Shown: one piece after another, positions 27,760 to 36,936 of the stretch | Position numbering within the stretch: the stretch's first letter is position 1 | Layout of the letters: each line of letters opens with the position of its first letter | Assembly (NCBI GenBank): GCA_009838735.1 | Contig: VXQZ01000002.1 | Location: 47,751-111,750 of the forward strand | Length of the DNA stretch: 64,000 bases | DNA from: Chloroflexota bacterium | Lineage (GTDB): Bacteria > Chloroflexota > Dehalococcoidia > Bin125 | Direction: 5' to 3' | Program-made: the position numbers and the translations under genes | The notes under the pieces: generated by a model | The model's database searches: none | What the model saw: the letters and a program-made list of their open reading frames with translations, nothing else | Told to the model about the DNA's origin: nothing

Positions 27760-30408
27760 CTAGCCCAGCTGCTCCCGCACCGCGTCGAGCGTGGATTCGA
27801 GGGCTTCATCGAGCTTCTCTGCATCTCGTCCGCCCGCCTGGGCCATTTCAGGACTGCCGCCACCGCCACCGCCGGCGATTCTGGCGACGCCCCCAATCAG
27901 ACGGCCGGCATTGACGCCGGCGGCGACCGCGCCTTCCGTCGCCATGGCAACGAACAGCGGACGTTCATTGGCCACCGCGCCCAACACGATGACGCCCTGT
28001 CGCTCGGACTCGCTCAGCCGGCGACGTACCTCGTCCCCGGCCCGGCGCAGCGCCTCCGCCGACTCCACCGCTACCCGTCCGACGGCCACAGCGACGCCGC
28101 CGATATCTGTCGCGCTCTCCGCGATCTGTTCGGCCACGGTCGCGCCGGTCTTTGCGTCAACGGCTTGCAACCGCCGACGCAGTTCCGCCGCCTCGGCCTG
28201 TAGCTGAGCAATCCGATCCCCTGCGGTGTCCGGCGTCGCACGAACCGCGGTCGCGATCTCGGACAGCGCATCCAGGCGCTGATCCGTCCAGGCCGATGCC
28301 GCGGAACCCGTCAACGCCTCGATCCGCCGAACTCCCGCGCCGACGCTGCCTTCGGAAACGATTTGAAACGCCCCGACGAACCCCGTCGCTGGAGCATGGG
28401 TGCCGCCGCACAGCTCCTTGGAGAAACAGTCGTGGACATGCGGCGCCGGATCGCAAATCTCGACGACCCGAACGGCGGTCTCGTACTTCTCGCCGAAGAT
28501 CGCCATCGCGCCGGTCTTGAGCGCGTCGTCGTAGGACATCTCCGATGTTGAGACCGGGATGTTCTCCCGGATGCGCTCCTGCACCAGCTGCTGGACCGCC
28601 CGTAGATCTTCCGCCGCCGGCGCTTCCGGCTGCGTGTAGTCAAATCGCAGATGGTCCGGCGCAACCAGCGACCCTGCCTGCCTGACGTGGTCGCCCAGGA
28701 CATGTCGAAGCGCCGCGTGCAGCAGGTGAGTCGCCGTGTGGTTTCGAGCCGCATCGGCGCGACGTCCTCGACTGACCGTCGCGGTCACACGGTCGCCGAC
28801 CGCGATTCCGCCAGACACCACCTTCCCCAGGTGAGCGATCACGTCCCCGAATGCGCGAGTGTCCTCCACATCAACCTGCAAATCCGTGCCTCGCAACGAC
28901 CCCGCGTCGCCGACCTGTCCGCCGCCCTCTGGATAGAAGGAAGTCCGATCCAACACCACGCTGACGGCGTCGCCGGCCGAGGCCCGCGCGACCCGCTCGC
29001 CACCCGCGACGATGGCGACCACTTCCGCCTCGGCTTCAACCGTCTCGTAACCCGAGAACTCGGTCGCCGTCTCGAGTTCGGCGTAACGCGCTGCGTCGTC
29101 GTCGTATGCAAATGTCGCTTGCTGTCTGGAGCGCTCTCGTTGTTGCTCGAGCGCCAACTCGAACTCCGCTCGCACCGCCGCTTCGTCCGACAGCGCATCA
29201 TTTTCGCGCGCAACTTCCGCCGTGACTTCGAAAGGCAAGCCATACGTGTCGTAGAGCTCAAACGCGTCTTGCCCCGTGATCGTGTCGGAATCCAGCTCGG
29301 CAATTCGGCCCTCCAGCAGCGAGCGGCCGGTCGACAACGTGCGCCGGAAACGATGCTCTTCCTGGTCGAGCACATTGGCGACCAGCGCTGAGTGCTCCTC
29401 CAGCTCCGGGTACCAGGCGCCCATGACGCCCCGAACCTCCACTGCCAGATCGGAAAGCAGATCGTCCTCAATGCCGAGCGAGTCGGCCATGTACAGCGCG
29501 CGGCGGATCAGACGCCGCAGGACGTAGCCGCGACCCTCGTTGCCGGGAATCGCGCCGTCGGCAATCAGGAACGTCATCGCACGGCCGTGCTCCGCGACCA
29601 CGCGCATGGCCCGACGTTCAGCGTCGTTGGCAGTGTGATAGTCGCGATCGCAGCGGACCCCGATGTATCCCAGCAGCGGCGCGAACAGGTCGGTGTCGTA
29701 GAGATTGTCCTGATCCTGCAGCATCATTGCCCAGCGCTCGAGACCGGCGCCGGTGTCGATGCTCTGGGCCGGAAGATCGGCTCTCGTGCCGTCCTCGAAC
29801 CGCGTCCACTGCATGAAGACGAGGTTCCAGATCTCCAGCCATTTCTCGTCCGCTTCGGCCGGACCGGCGTCCTCGCGGTACCCGGGGCGCATGTCGTAGT
29901 GCAATTCGGAGCAGGGACCACAGGGACCGGTAGGACCCGCCGCCCAGAAATTGCCTTGATCCTCGCCGTAGCGGTAGATCTTCGAGTCAGGCAGGCCGAT
30001 CTTCTTCCACTGGCCATAGGCGTAATCGTCGTCGGTGAAGACGGTCGCCACCAGACGCTCAGGCGGAATGCCGATCACATCCGTGACCAGTTCCCAGGCC
30101 CAGGCCTGAGCCTCGGCCTTGAAGTAGTCGCCCAGCGAGAAGTTGCCCAGCATCTCGAACATGGTCAGATGCGAGGCGTCACCGACCTCGTCGATATCGG
30201 TCGTGCGGAAGCACTTTTGGATCGAGGTCAGCCGGTGGTGCGGCGGCTGAGCCTCGCCCAGAAAGTACGGCTTGAAGGGCACCATCCCGGCGCTGGTGAA
30301 CAGCAGAGTCGGATCGCCCGGCGCCGTCAGCGGCGCCGACGCCACAGCCAGATGATCGCGATCGACGAAGAAATCGGTGAATGTCTGCCGGATCTTCTGT
30401 GCGTCCAT
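27760..30408 (-). CDS. alaS: alanyl-tRNA synthetase
   Basis: 882-aa class II synthetase. The aminoacylation core starts MDAQKIRQTFTDFF and holds LFTSAGMVPFKPYFLG, CFRTTDIDEVGDASHLTMFE and GNEGRGYVLRRLIRRA. The editing domain has the HTATHLLHAALR zinc motif and the CGGTHAPATGFVGAF motif. The C-Ala domain (GGGGGGSPEMAQAGGRD) closes the protein. The ATG at 30408 is preferred over a frame to 30453, which adds a non-conserved N-terminus. It leads the minus-strand run to acyP and is divergent from glmU. Confidence 0.97.
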   Translation of the reverse strand: MDAQKIRQTFTDFFVDRDHLAVASAPLTAPGDPTLLFTSAGMVPFKPYFLGEAQPPHHRLTSIQKCFRTTDIDEVGDASHLTMFEMLGNFSLGDYFKAEAQAWAWELVTDVIGIPPERLVATVFTDDDYAYGQWKKIGLPDSKIYRYGEDQGNFWAAGPTGPCGPCSELHYDMRPGYREDAGPAEADEKWLEIWNLVFMQWTRFEDGTRADLPAQSIDTGAGLERWAMMLQDQDNLYDTDLFAPLLGYIGVRCDRDYHTANDAERRAMRVVAEHGRAMTFLIADGAIPGNEGRGYVLRRLIRRALYMADSLGIEDDLLSDLAVEVRGVMGAWYPELEEHSALVANVLDQEEHRFRRTLSTGRSLLEGRIAELDSDTITGQDAFELYDTYGLPFEVTAEVARENDALSDEAAVRAEFELALEQQRERSRQQATFAYDDDAARYAELETATEFSGYETVEAEAEVVAIVAGGERVARASAGDAVSVVLDRTSFYPEGGGQVGDAGSLRGTDLQVDVEDTRAFGDVIAHLGKVVSGGIAVGDRVTATVSRGRRADAARNHTATHLLHAALRHVLGDHVRQAGSLVAPDHLRFDYTQPEAPAAEDLRAVQQLVQERIRENIPVSTSEMSYDDALKTGAMAIFGEKYETAVRVVEICDPAPHVHDCFSKELCGGTHAPATGFVGAFQIVSEGSVGAGVRRIEALTGSAASAWTDQRLDALSEIATAVRATPDTAGDRIAQLQAEAAELRRRLQAVDAKTGATVAEQIAESATDIGGVAVAVGRVAVESAEALRRAGDEVRRRLSESERQGVIVLGAVANERPLFVAMATEGAVAAGVNAGRLIGGVARIAGGGGGGSPEMAQAGGRDAEKLDEALESTLDAVREQLG

Positions 30409-30494
30409 AGCTCTAAAGCCGCCTCGAATGGTCAATCGCGCACGCTGGAGCAAGACCGAGCCGACATATCGTCAGCCACGGCTTGCAACTTCCG

Positions 30495-30500
30495 AGTATA
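30495..30500 (-). promoter_or_regulatory. possible -10 element of the alaS operon
   Basis: TATACT on the minus strand about 85 bases upstream of alaS. The matching -35 region is poor (ATCTGA at 17-base spacing), so this is a weak call. Confidence 0.3.
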
Positions 30501-30551
30501 CGCAGCGTTCTGGTACCTCAGATTGCCATCCGTGGGTCGCCGCAACGGCAG

Positions 30552-30581
30552 TTGACAGTCCGCGAATCGCCTGCGTAGCGT
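30552..30581 (+). promoter_or_regulatory. possible promoter of the glmU operon
   Basis: A perfect TTGACA at 30552-30557 is followed after 18 bases by TAGCGT (30576-30581), a weak -10. The start of transcription would be near 30588, leaving a leader of about 25 nt before the TTG start of glmU. Confidence 0.4.
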
Positions 30582-30614
30582 TATTGCACCGGCCCGCTTG
30601 AATCGGAGCCCCGA

Positions 30615-32030
30615 TTGAGTTCCGACGACGATCCACCAGAATCCGACCCCTCGCCGCATGTGACGGCCGTCGTGTTGGCTGCGGGCCGCGGCGAGCGCCT
30701 GCGCTCAGAACTGCCAAAACCGCTCTATTCAGTCTGCGGACGCGCCATGGCGTCCTACGTGCTCCATGCTCTGGCCAATGCGGGCGTAAGCCGAGCCGTC
30801 GTCGTCGTGCCTCCCGACGGTCGAGGCCGTCTCATCGAGCAGAGGCTCCGCGAGGACGCACCCGATCTGAATCTCTGCTTTGCCGTGCAGCAGGAGCCGC
30901 GCGGCACGGCCGACGCAGTCCTCGCGGCGAAGGGGCAGGTCCATACCACTCAGGTACTGGTCGTCAATGGCGACTTGCCATTGTTGAGCGCCGAACAGAT
31001 TCGGCCCGTTCTCTGCCACGACCACAATGATGCCGTCATCGCCACCGCCCAGGTCGATGATCCGGCGGAAATGGGACGCATCGTTCGTGATTCGCAGGGA
31101 CGACTCGTCGCCACCGTCGAATACCGGGATGCGGACCCGGCCGAACGCGCCATCCGCGAAGTCAACCTCGGCCTCTACGTGTTCCGTTCCGATTTCCTCT
31201 GGAACGCTCTTGAGCAAATCGTCGCACAGACTCGGACCGGCGAGGCCTACGCGACCGACGCCATCCCTTGCGCGGTTCGGAATCAGAGCGCCATCGCGGT
31301 TGAGGTCGAGTTGCCGGACGGCCGCCTCAACGTCGAAACCCCGGCCGACGCAGCAAACGCCGAAGCAGTGATCCGGCACAGGATCATCGACCGGCTCCTG
31401 GACTCCGGCGCCCATATCCGCGACCGCAATGCCGTCTGGATCGACGCCCAGGCTTCTGTCGACGAAGGGGCCGTGATCGAACCGGGGAGTCACATCCGGG
31501 GCAATGCGACCATTGCCCAGGGTTCAAGCATCGGACCGAACGCGATCATCGAAGCATCGACCGTTGGCCGCAACTGCAACCTGGAGTCCTGCACTGTTCG
31601 GGGTTCCGTGCTCCATGACAATGTCGAAGTCGGCCCCTATTCGACGATTCGGCCCGGCTGCACCATCGACTCGCACGCTCACATCGGCACTCATGCCGAG
31701 CTCAAGGAGGCCCACATCGGCGAGCACGTCCAGATCGGACACTTCAGCTACATCGGCGACGCCGAGATCGGAGCCAGGACCAACATCGGCGCCGGCGCGA
31801 TCACCTGCAACTTCGACGGACAATCGAAGCAGCGGACGATCATCGGCGAAGACGCCTTCATCGGGTCCGACACGATGCTGATCGCTCCGGTCCGCATAGG
31901 CAATCGAGCCCGTACCGGCGCGGGAGCTGTGGTCAACAAGAACGTGCCCGATGGGGGCAACGCCGTCGGGCATCCGGCCCGCCTGACGCCGTCGCGGCGG
32001 GCGCACAGCACAACCGGGGACGAGCTATGA
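30615..32030 (+). CDS. glmU: bifunctional UDP-N-acetylglucosamine pyrophosphorylase / glucosamine-1-phosphate acetyltransferase
   Basis: 471-aa cytoplasmic enzyme making UDP-GlcNAc. The N-terminal uridylyltransferase carries LAAGRGERLRSELPKPLY and the VNGDLPLLS loop. From about residue 255 a left-handed beta-helix of hexapeptide repeats forms the acetyltransferase, with GPYSTIRPGC, KEAHIGEHVQIGHFSYIGDA and TNIGAGAITCNFDGQSKQRT. The start is TTG at 30615 with GGAG six bases upstream; a GTG at 30660 is the alternative. It overlaps the next gene by four bases. glmS, the first enzyme of the pathway, is at 50355. Confidence 0.95.
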   Translation: MSSDDDPPESDPSPHVTAVVLAAGRGERLRSELPKPLYSVCGRAMASYVLHALANAGVSRAVVVVPPDGRGRLIEQRLREDAPDLNLCFAVQQEPRGTADAVLAAKGQVHTTQVLVVNGDLPLLSAEQIRPVLCHDHNDAVIATAQVDDPAEMGRIVRDSQGRLVATVEYRDADPAERAIREVNLGLYVFRSDFLWNALEQIVAQTRTGEAYATDAIPCAVRNQSAIAVEVELPDGRLNVETPADAANAEAVIRHRIIDRLLDSGAHIRDRNAVWIDAQASVDEGAVIEPGSHIRGNATIAQGSSIGPNAIIEASTVGRNCNLESCTVRGSVLHDNVEVGPYSTIRPGCTIDSHAHIGTHAELKEAHIGEHVQIGHFSYIGDAEIGARTNIGAGAITCNFDGQSKQRTIIGEDAFIGSDTMLIAPVRIGNRARTGAGAVVNKNVPDGGNAVGHPARLTPSRRAHSTTGDEL

Positions 32031-33307
32031 GCGACAGCTCAATCATCGCCCTGGTCGTTCTCATCCTCGCCGTGGCGCTGCTGGTGCTCGAGGCCATCGC
32101 TGAAGCCGGCGTGATCTCCTTGCCGCGGTCGCGAGCCCGGCTGCTCGCCAGCCGTCAGCCCGATAGCCGGCGCGCCAACCGGCTGACACGCATCACCGCC
32201 GATCGGGAGCGAGCCCTGGGCTCGTTCGCCGTCGGCCGCACAGTCGCCGTCGCCAGCGGGTTTACCGCCATCTTCTACATCATCATCCGCGAGACCGGCT
32301 TTCAGTGGGAGACCCTGGTCGTCACCGGTCTCGTCTCTGCCATTGTCGCCGCGCTGATTCACTCCGTGCCCCGGCGTCTGGCAGCCACCTGGCCTGAGGG
32401 CTTCGCGATGAACTTTGTCCCGGTCATCGATCTGCTCGATGCCGTATTCCTGGTTCCCGCCGCGATCCTTGAGGCGCCCGCGCGCCTCGTCACCGGACTG
32501 GGGCGGCGGCACACAGAAGTCGCCCCGCAACCGACCGACATCGAAGTGTTAATCGAGCAGGAGAACGAGACCATCGCCGAGGACGAACGCGAGATGATTC
32601 GCGGCATCATGACAATCGGCGATCGCATCGTGCGCGAGGCGATGACTCCGCGCCCCGACATCGCCGCGCTGCGTTCCGACACCGCGCTGACCGACGCAGC
32701 CAACTATCTGCTTGAGCATGGGTTCTCTCGCGTGCCGATCTACGAGGATTCTGTCGACAACATCATCGGGATCGTCTACGCCAAGGACCTGATGGCCGAA
32801 ATCCTCAAGGATCGCGAGCGGGATATCTCTGAGCTCGGACGCGAGCCAATCTTCGTCCCCGAGTCCAAACTCATCGACGATCTGTTGCACGAGCTGCGCG
32901 GATCGCGAGTCCACATGGCCATCGTGCTGGACGAGTACGGCGGCACCGCCGGACTGATCACGCTCGAGGACATTCTCGAGGAAATCGTCGGCGAAATCGC
33001 CGACGAGTATGACCCCGCCGGCGCCGACAACGAGGGTGCGCGGCTGGTCGACGGCGCACTCATTCTTGACGGTCGAGCGCCGTTGGCCGCGCTGGAACAG
33101 ATCGGCGGTCACATCGAAGCCGCCGACTACGACACCGTCGCCGGGCTCGTGTTCGATCGCCTGGGGCGAATCCCGGAGGTCGGCGACGAGGTGCGGCTGG
33201 GCACGCTCACGGTCGTCGTTGAGCGCATGAATGGCCGGCGTGTGGTACAAATGCGCGCTGAAACCAGCGAATCCACACTTGCTGACAGCGAGGCCATCTC
33301 GCGCTAA
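32027..33307 (+). CDS. HlyC/CorC-family membrane protein (DUF21-CBS-CorC)
   Basis: 426-aa membrane protein. About three to four transmembrane segments occur in residues 5-150. Two CBS domains follow (VREAMTPRPDIAALRSDTAL and the EPIFVPESKLIDDLLHELRG half), then LDEYGGTAGLITLEDILEEI and the C-terminal CorC_HlyC domain (LDGRAPLAALEQIGGHIEA). Such CNNM/CorC proteins are linked to Mg2+/Co2+ efflux and ATP sensing; the old hemolysin name is misleading. The ATG overlaps the glmU stop. The membrane domain is shorter and less conserved than in standard DUF21 proteins. Confidence 0.88.
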   Translation: MSDSSIIALVVLILAVALLVLEAIAEAGVISLPRSRARLLASRQPDSRRANRLTRITADRERALGSFAVGRTVAVASGFTAIFYIIIRETGFQWETLVVTGLVSAIVAALIHSVPRRLAATWPEGFAMNFVPVIDLLDAVFLVPAAILEAPARLVTGLGRRHTEVAPQPTDIEVLIEQENETIAEDEREMIRGIMTIGDRIVREAMTPRPDIAALRSDTALTDAANYLLEHGFSRVPIYEDSVDNIIGIVYAKDLMAEILKDRERDISELGREPIFVPESKLIDDLLHELRGSRVHMAIVLDEYGGTAGLITLEDILEEIVGEIADEYDPAGADNEGARLVDGALILDGRAPLAALEQIGGHIEAADYDTVAGLVFDRLGRIPEVGDEVRLGTLTVVVERMNGRRVVQMRAETSESTLADSEAISR

Positions 33308-33318
33308 TGTGAGCGCCC

Positions 33319-34428
33319 GTGCCGCAATTCACCGAACCGCCAACCGACGACGTCCCGTTCCGCGTCGCGTTCTCCTATGTCACTGGAATCGGCCCGGCCC
33401 GGATGGCCGGGTTGGAGCGATTCTTCGAGGACCTCGAAGAAGCCTGGCGTGCCGACCGCGCTCAGCTTCGTCAGGCCGGGCTGGACAGTGGAACCATCGA
33501 AGAACTCGAGACCAGCCGCGCCACGCTCGATCCGGCAGAGGCGTACGGACGCATGCTCGACGCCGGGATCGACGCATTGACGCCGCGCGACGAGCGCTAT
33601 CCGCGGCGGCTCCGGGAAATCGCCGACCCGCCGCCGCTGCTTTACGTCCGCGGCCAACTGATCGATCGAGACGAATGGTCCCTCGCCATCGTCGGCACGC
33701 GACGACCGACGCCGTACGGCGTCCAGGTCACGCGCACGCTGACGTCCGAACTCGCCGGCTCAGGCCTGACCATCGTCTCGGGGCTGGCGCGAGGTGTCGA
33801 CGGTGTCGCGCACGAGATGACTCTCGATCAGGGCGGCCGGACCATCGCGGTCGTCGCCAGCGGACTGGATCGTGTGTATCCCCCGGAACACAAGGGGCTC
33901 GCGTCCAGAATTCTCGACAGCGGCGGCGCAATGCTCAGCGAATACCCGCTCGGCAAGCGTCCTGACGCGAGATATTTCCCCCGTCGAAACCGGATCATCG
34001 CCGGCATGACCCTCGGAACATTGGTCACCGAGGCTGGCGAGAAATCCGGTACCTGGCATACCGTGACCTCTGCGCTCGATCAGGGACGAGAAGTCTTCGC
34101 TGTGCCCGGTCCGATCACCTCCGAGCGCTCGACCGGCGCCAACAACGTGATCAAGCGCGGCTTGGGTAAGCTCGTCACTTGCGCCCAGGACGTGCTCGAC
34201 GAACTCAACCTGGGACCAATCGAACGACAGGCGGAGCTGGTGGAACAGCTGCCGGAGGACCCCATGGAAGCGATGCTGCTCGACCGGCTCGGCAGCGAAC
34301 CGATCCACGTCGACGAGCTCTCGCGCCTGATCCAGCAACCGGTGCATGAAACCGCCGCCGCCATGGCCACGCTCGAACTCAAGGGTCTGATTCATCAGGT
34401 AGGACCGATGACCTATGCCCGACGCTAG
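33319..34428 (+). CDS. dprA: DNA processing protein DprA (Smf)
   Basis: 369-aa RecA-loading protein for incoming single-stranded DNA in natural transformation. An N-terminal helix-hairpin region (YVTGIGPARMAGLERFF) precedes the Rossmann-like DprA domain with IVGTRRPTPYGVQVTR, SGLARGVDGVAHE and FPRRNRIIAGMTLGTLVTEA. A winged-helix C-terminal domain follows (IHVDELSRLIQQPVHETAAA). The start is GTG at 33319. It overlaps topA by 14 bases, the usual dprA-topA order. Competence genes themselves are not in this window. Confidence 0.95.
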   Translation: MPQFTEPPTDDVPFRVAFSYVTGIGPARMAGLERFFEDLEEAWRADRAQLRQAGLDSGTIEELETSRATLDPAEAYGRMLDAGIDALTPRDERYPRRLREIADPPPLLYVRGQLIDRDEWSLAIVGTRRPTPYGVQVTRTLTSELAGSGLTIVSGLARGVDGVAHEMTLDQGGRTIAVVASGLDRVYPPEHKGLASRILDSGGAMLSEYPLGKRPDARYFPRRNRIIAGMTLGTLVTEAGEKSGTWHTVTSALDQGREVFAVPGPITSERSTGANNVIKRGLGKLVTCAQDVLDELNLGPIERQAELVEQLPEDPMEAMLLDRLGSEPIHVDELSRLIQQPVHETAAAMATLELKGLIHQVGPMTYARR

Positions 34429-36907
34429 CGACGCCGGCTCAGGAAACGGCAAAACGCTCGTCATCGTTGAGTCCGGCGCCAAGGCCGACACGATCTCCAG
34501 GTTCCTCGACGACGACTACGTCGTCAGCGCCTGCTTCGGCCACGTCCGCGATTTGCCGCGCCGCGCAGCCGAACGGCCGGCCAAGATCAAGGGCCAGCCC
34601 TGGGCCGACCTCGCCGTCGATGTCGATCACGGCTTCCAGCCCTACTACATAGTGCCTAGCGAGTCGAAAAAACATGTCACCAGGCTGCGCAAGGAGTTGC
34701 GTCAGGCGGACCGCGTCCTGCTGGCCACCGATGAAGACCGCGAAGGCGAATCGATCGGCTGGCATCTGCTTGAAGTGCTCAAACCCAAGGTGCCCTACGA
34801 GCGCATCGTCTTCCACGAAATCACGCCGACTGCCATCGAACAGGCGCTGGAATCGCCCCGCGACATCGACGGCAATCTCGTCGAAGCCCAGGAATCCCGG
34901 CGCATCCTCGACCGCCTCTATGGCTACTCGCTCAGTCCCGTCCTCTGGCGCAAGCTGGGCCAGGGCACATCGGCGGGTCGTGTACAGAGCGTCGCACTGA
35001 AATTCCTCGTCGAACGTGAACGAGAGCGCATGGCGTTCGTTAGCGCCGAGTACTGGGGCGCCAACGCGGATTTCGCGATCGGCGACAGCCAGCTCAGCGC
35101 TCGCCTGCTCTCGCTCGGCGGCGTCGAACTGGCCAGCCAGACCTCCGACTTCGATCCGACCACCGGACAGCTGGCAGCATCGAACAAGCGCCGGGAAACC
35201 GAGGAATCACTGGAAGACATCCGTCCCGAGCTGGTCAACGCCGACTGGCTCGTCTCGACGATCGCCAAGACCCAGGCACGAATGCGGCCCGCCCCGCCGT
35301 TCACCACGTCGACGATGCAGCAGGCCGCCTCAAACCGTCTGGGCATGGGCGCCGCCCGCGCGATGGCCGCCGCTCAGCGCCTCTACCAGGGGGTCGACCT
35401 CGGCGCCGAGCGCGTCGGCCTCATCACCTACATGCGGACTGACTCTGTCACCCTCTCCGATCAGGCCCTCGCCCAAGCCGCCAACTACATCCAGACCACC
35501 TACGGCGACGACTACCACCAGTTCCGCACCTATAAGACCCGCTCGCGCAACGCGCAGGAGGCCCACGAAGCAATCCGGCCCACCGACATCGCCCGCACCC
35601 CCGACTCCCTGCGCGGCGTCCTCGACGGAGACGACTTTGCCCTCTACGACCTGATCTGGCGTCGATCCCTGGCCTGCCAGATGGCCGACGCGCAAGTCGA
35701 GCGAACCCGTATCGAGCTCGAGGCGCAACTGCCCGGCCGGCCCGCCGACGATCCAGCCGTGATGATCGCCAACGGACAGGTCGTCCTCTTCCCCGGCTGG
35801 TACGAAGTCCTGCCCCCACGCGGAGACGGCCAACAGCTTCTACCCGACGTGAATGAGGGTGAACCCGCCCAACTCATCAACTTCGAGCCCAGGCGCAGCG
35901 ACTCGCAGCCGCCCGCCCGCTACACCGAAGCGACACTGGTCAAGAAGCTCGAGGACGACGGACTCGGCCGGCCCAGTACCTACGCCGCAATCATCAAGAC
36001 CCTCACCGACCGCAACTACGTCACCCGCAGCGGACGCACGCTCATCCCCACGTTCCTCGGCTTCGGCGTCATCGATTTGCTCACCCAGCACTTCGCCGAC
36101 CTCGTCAACGCCGAGTTCACCGCCGATATGGAGGACACGCTCGATCAGATCGCACGCGGCGAGGCTCGCGCGGAACAGCACCTGCACGAGTTCTACTTCG
36201 GCGACGACGGCAGCGAAAGCGGACTCAAGGGCCGCGTTGCCGAGAAAATCGACACCATCCCCTTCTGGGCCCTCAATCTGGACGAGAGCGGACTCAGCCT
36301 CGACCTCGACGGCGACGACCACGTCGGCCCCGACGACATCCAGGTCCGGATTCGCGGCGGCTCCTCCTTCATCCGACGAGGCGTCGGCGACACAATGCGC
36401 ACCGCGCCGCTCCCGCCCGACATGGCCCCGGCCGACCTCACCCTCGCGCAAGCTGGCGACCTCCTCGAAACCACCCTGCAACTGCCGCGCAAGCTGGGAC
36501 ACCATCCCGACTACGACGACGACGTCTGGCTGCTCAACGGCCGCTTCGGGCCCTTCGTGCAGCTCGGCGAGGTCGTCGGCCGACCGAAGCGCGGCCAACC
36601 GAAACCGCGCCGCGCCTCAGTCCCCAAAGACATGGAACTGCCCGACGTCAACCTCGAGCACGCTATCGAATGGCTGCGCTGGCCCAAAACCCTGGGCGAG
36701 CATCCCGAAACCAGCGAAGAGGTCACCGTCAGACCCGGTCGCTGGGGACCCTACGTCCAGTCCGGCGACGAGCGCCGCAACCTCAAGAACGAAGACGATC
36801 TCGAAACCATCGACCTCGACCGGGCCCTCGCGCTGCTCGCCGAACCGAAAGCACCGCGTCGCGGAGGCGGGAGACGTGGAGGCCGTCGGAGCGGAAGACG
36901 GCGCTAG
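34415..36907 (+). CDS. topA: DNA topoisomerase I
   Basis: 830-aa type IA topoisomerase that relaxes negative supercoils. The TOPRIM domain starts TLVIVESGAKADTISRFL and contains ATDEDREGESIGWHL. The active-site Tyr339 is in LITYMRTDSVTLS, and the gate region RPTDIARTP and GLGRPSTYAAIIKTL are intact. Instead of zinc ribbons, the C-terminus has two Toprim-associated repeats (RFGPFVQLGE and RWGPYVQSGD) and ends in an Arg/Gly-rich tail (RRGGGRRGGRRSGRRR) likely to bind DNA. Confidence 0.97.
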   Translation: MPDASDAGSGNGKTLVIVESGAKADTISRFLDDDYVVSACFGHVRDLPRRAAERPAKIKGQPWADLAVDVDHGFQPYYIVPSESKKHVTRLRKELRQADRVLLATDEDREGESIGWHLLEVLKPKVPYERIVFHEITPTAIEQALESPRDIDGNLVEAQESRRILDRLYGYSLSPVLWRKLGQGTSAGRVQSVALKFLVERERERMAFVSAEYWGANADFAIGDSQLSARLLSLGGVELASQTSDFDPTTGQLAASNKRRETEESLEDIRPELVNADWLVSTIAKTQARMRPAPPFTTSTMQQAASNRLGMGAARAMAAAQRLYQGVDLGAERVGLITYMRTDSVTLSDQALAQAANYIQTTYGDDYHQFRTYKTRSRNAQEAHEAIRPTDIARTPDSLRGVLDGDDFALYDLIWRRSLACQMADAQVERTRIELEAQLPGRPADDPAVMIANGQVVLFPGWYEVLPPRGDGQQLLPDVNEGEPAQLINFEPRRSDSQPPARYTEATLVKKLEDDGLGRPSTYAAIIKTLTDRNYVTRSGRTLIPTFLGFGVIDLLTQHFADLVNAEFTADMEDTLDQIARGEARAEQHLHEFYFGDDGSESGLKGRVAEKIDTIPFWALNLDESGLSLDLDGDDHVGPDDIQVRIRGGSSFIRRGVGDTMRTAPLPPDMAPADLTLAQAGDLLETTLQLPRKLGHHPDYDDDVWLLNGRFGPFVQLGEVVGRPKRGQPKPRRASVPKDMELPDVNLEHAIEWLRWPKTLGEHPETSEEVTVRPGRWGPYVQSGDERRNLKNEDDLETIDLDRALALLAEPKAPRRGGGRRGGRRSGRRR

Positions 36908-36936
36908 CCCCTTCGTACGTCTCCTACAGTGAGTTC

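Noticed and set aside
30409..30614. T-box leader regulating alaS
   Set aside because: No T-box sequence (TGGNACCGCG-like) or specifier-loop structure was found upstream of alaS, pheS or thrS.
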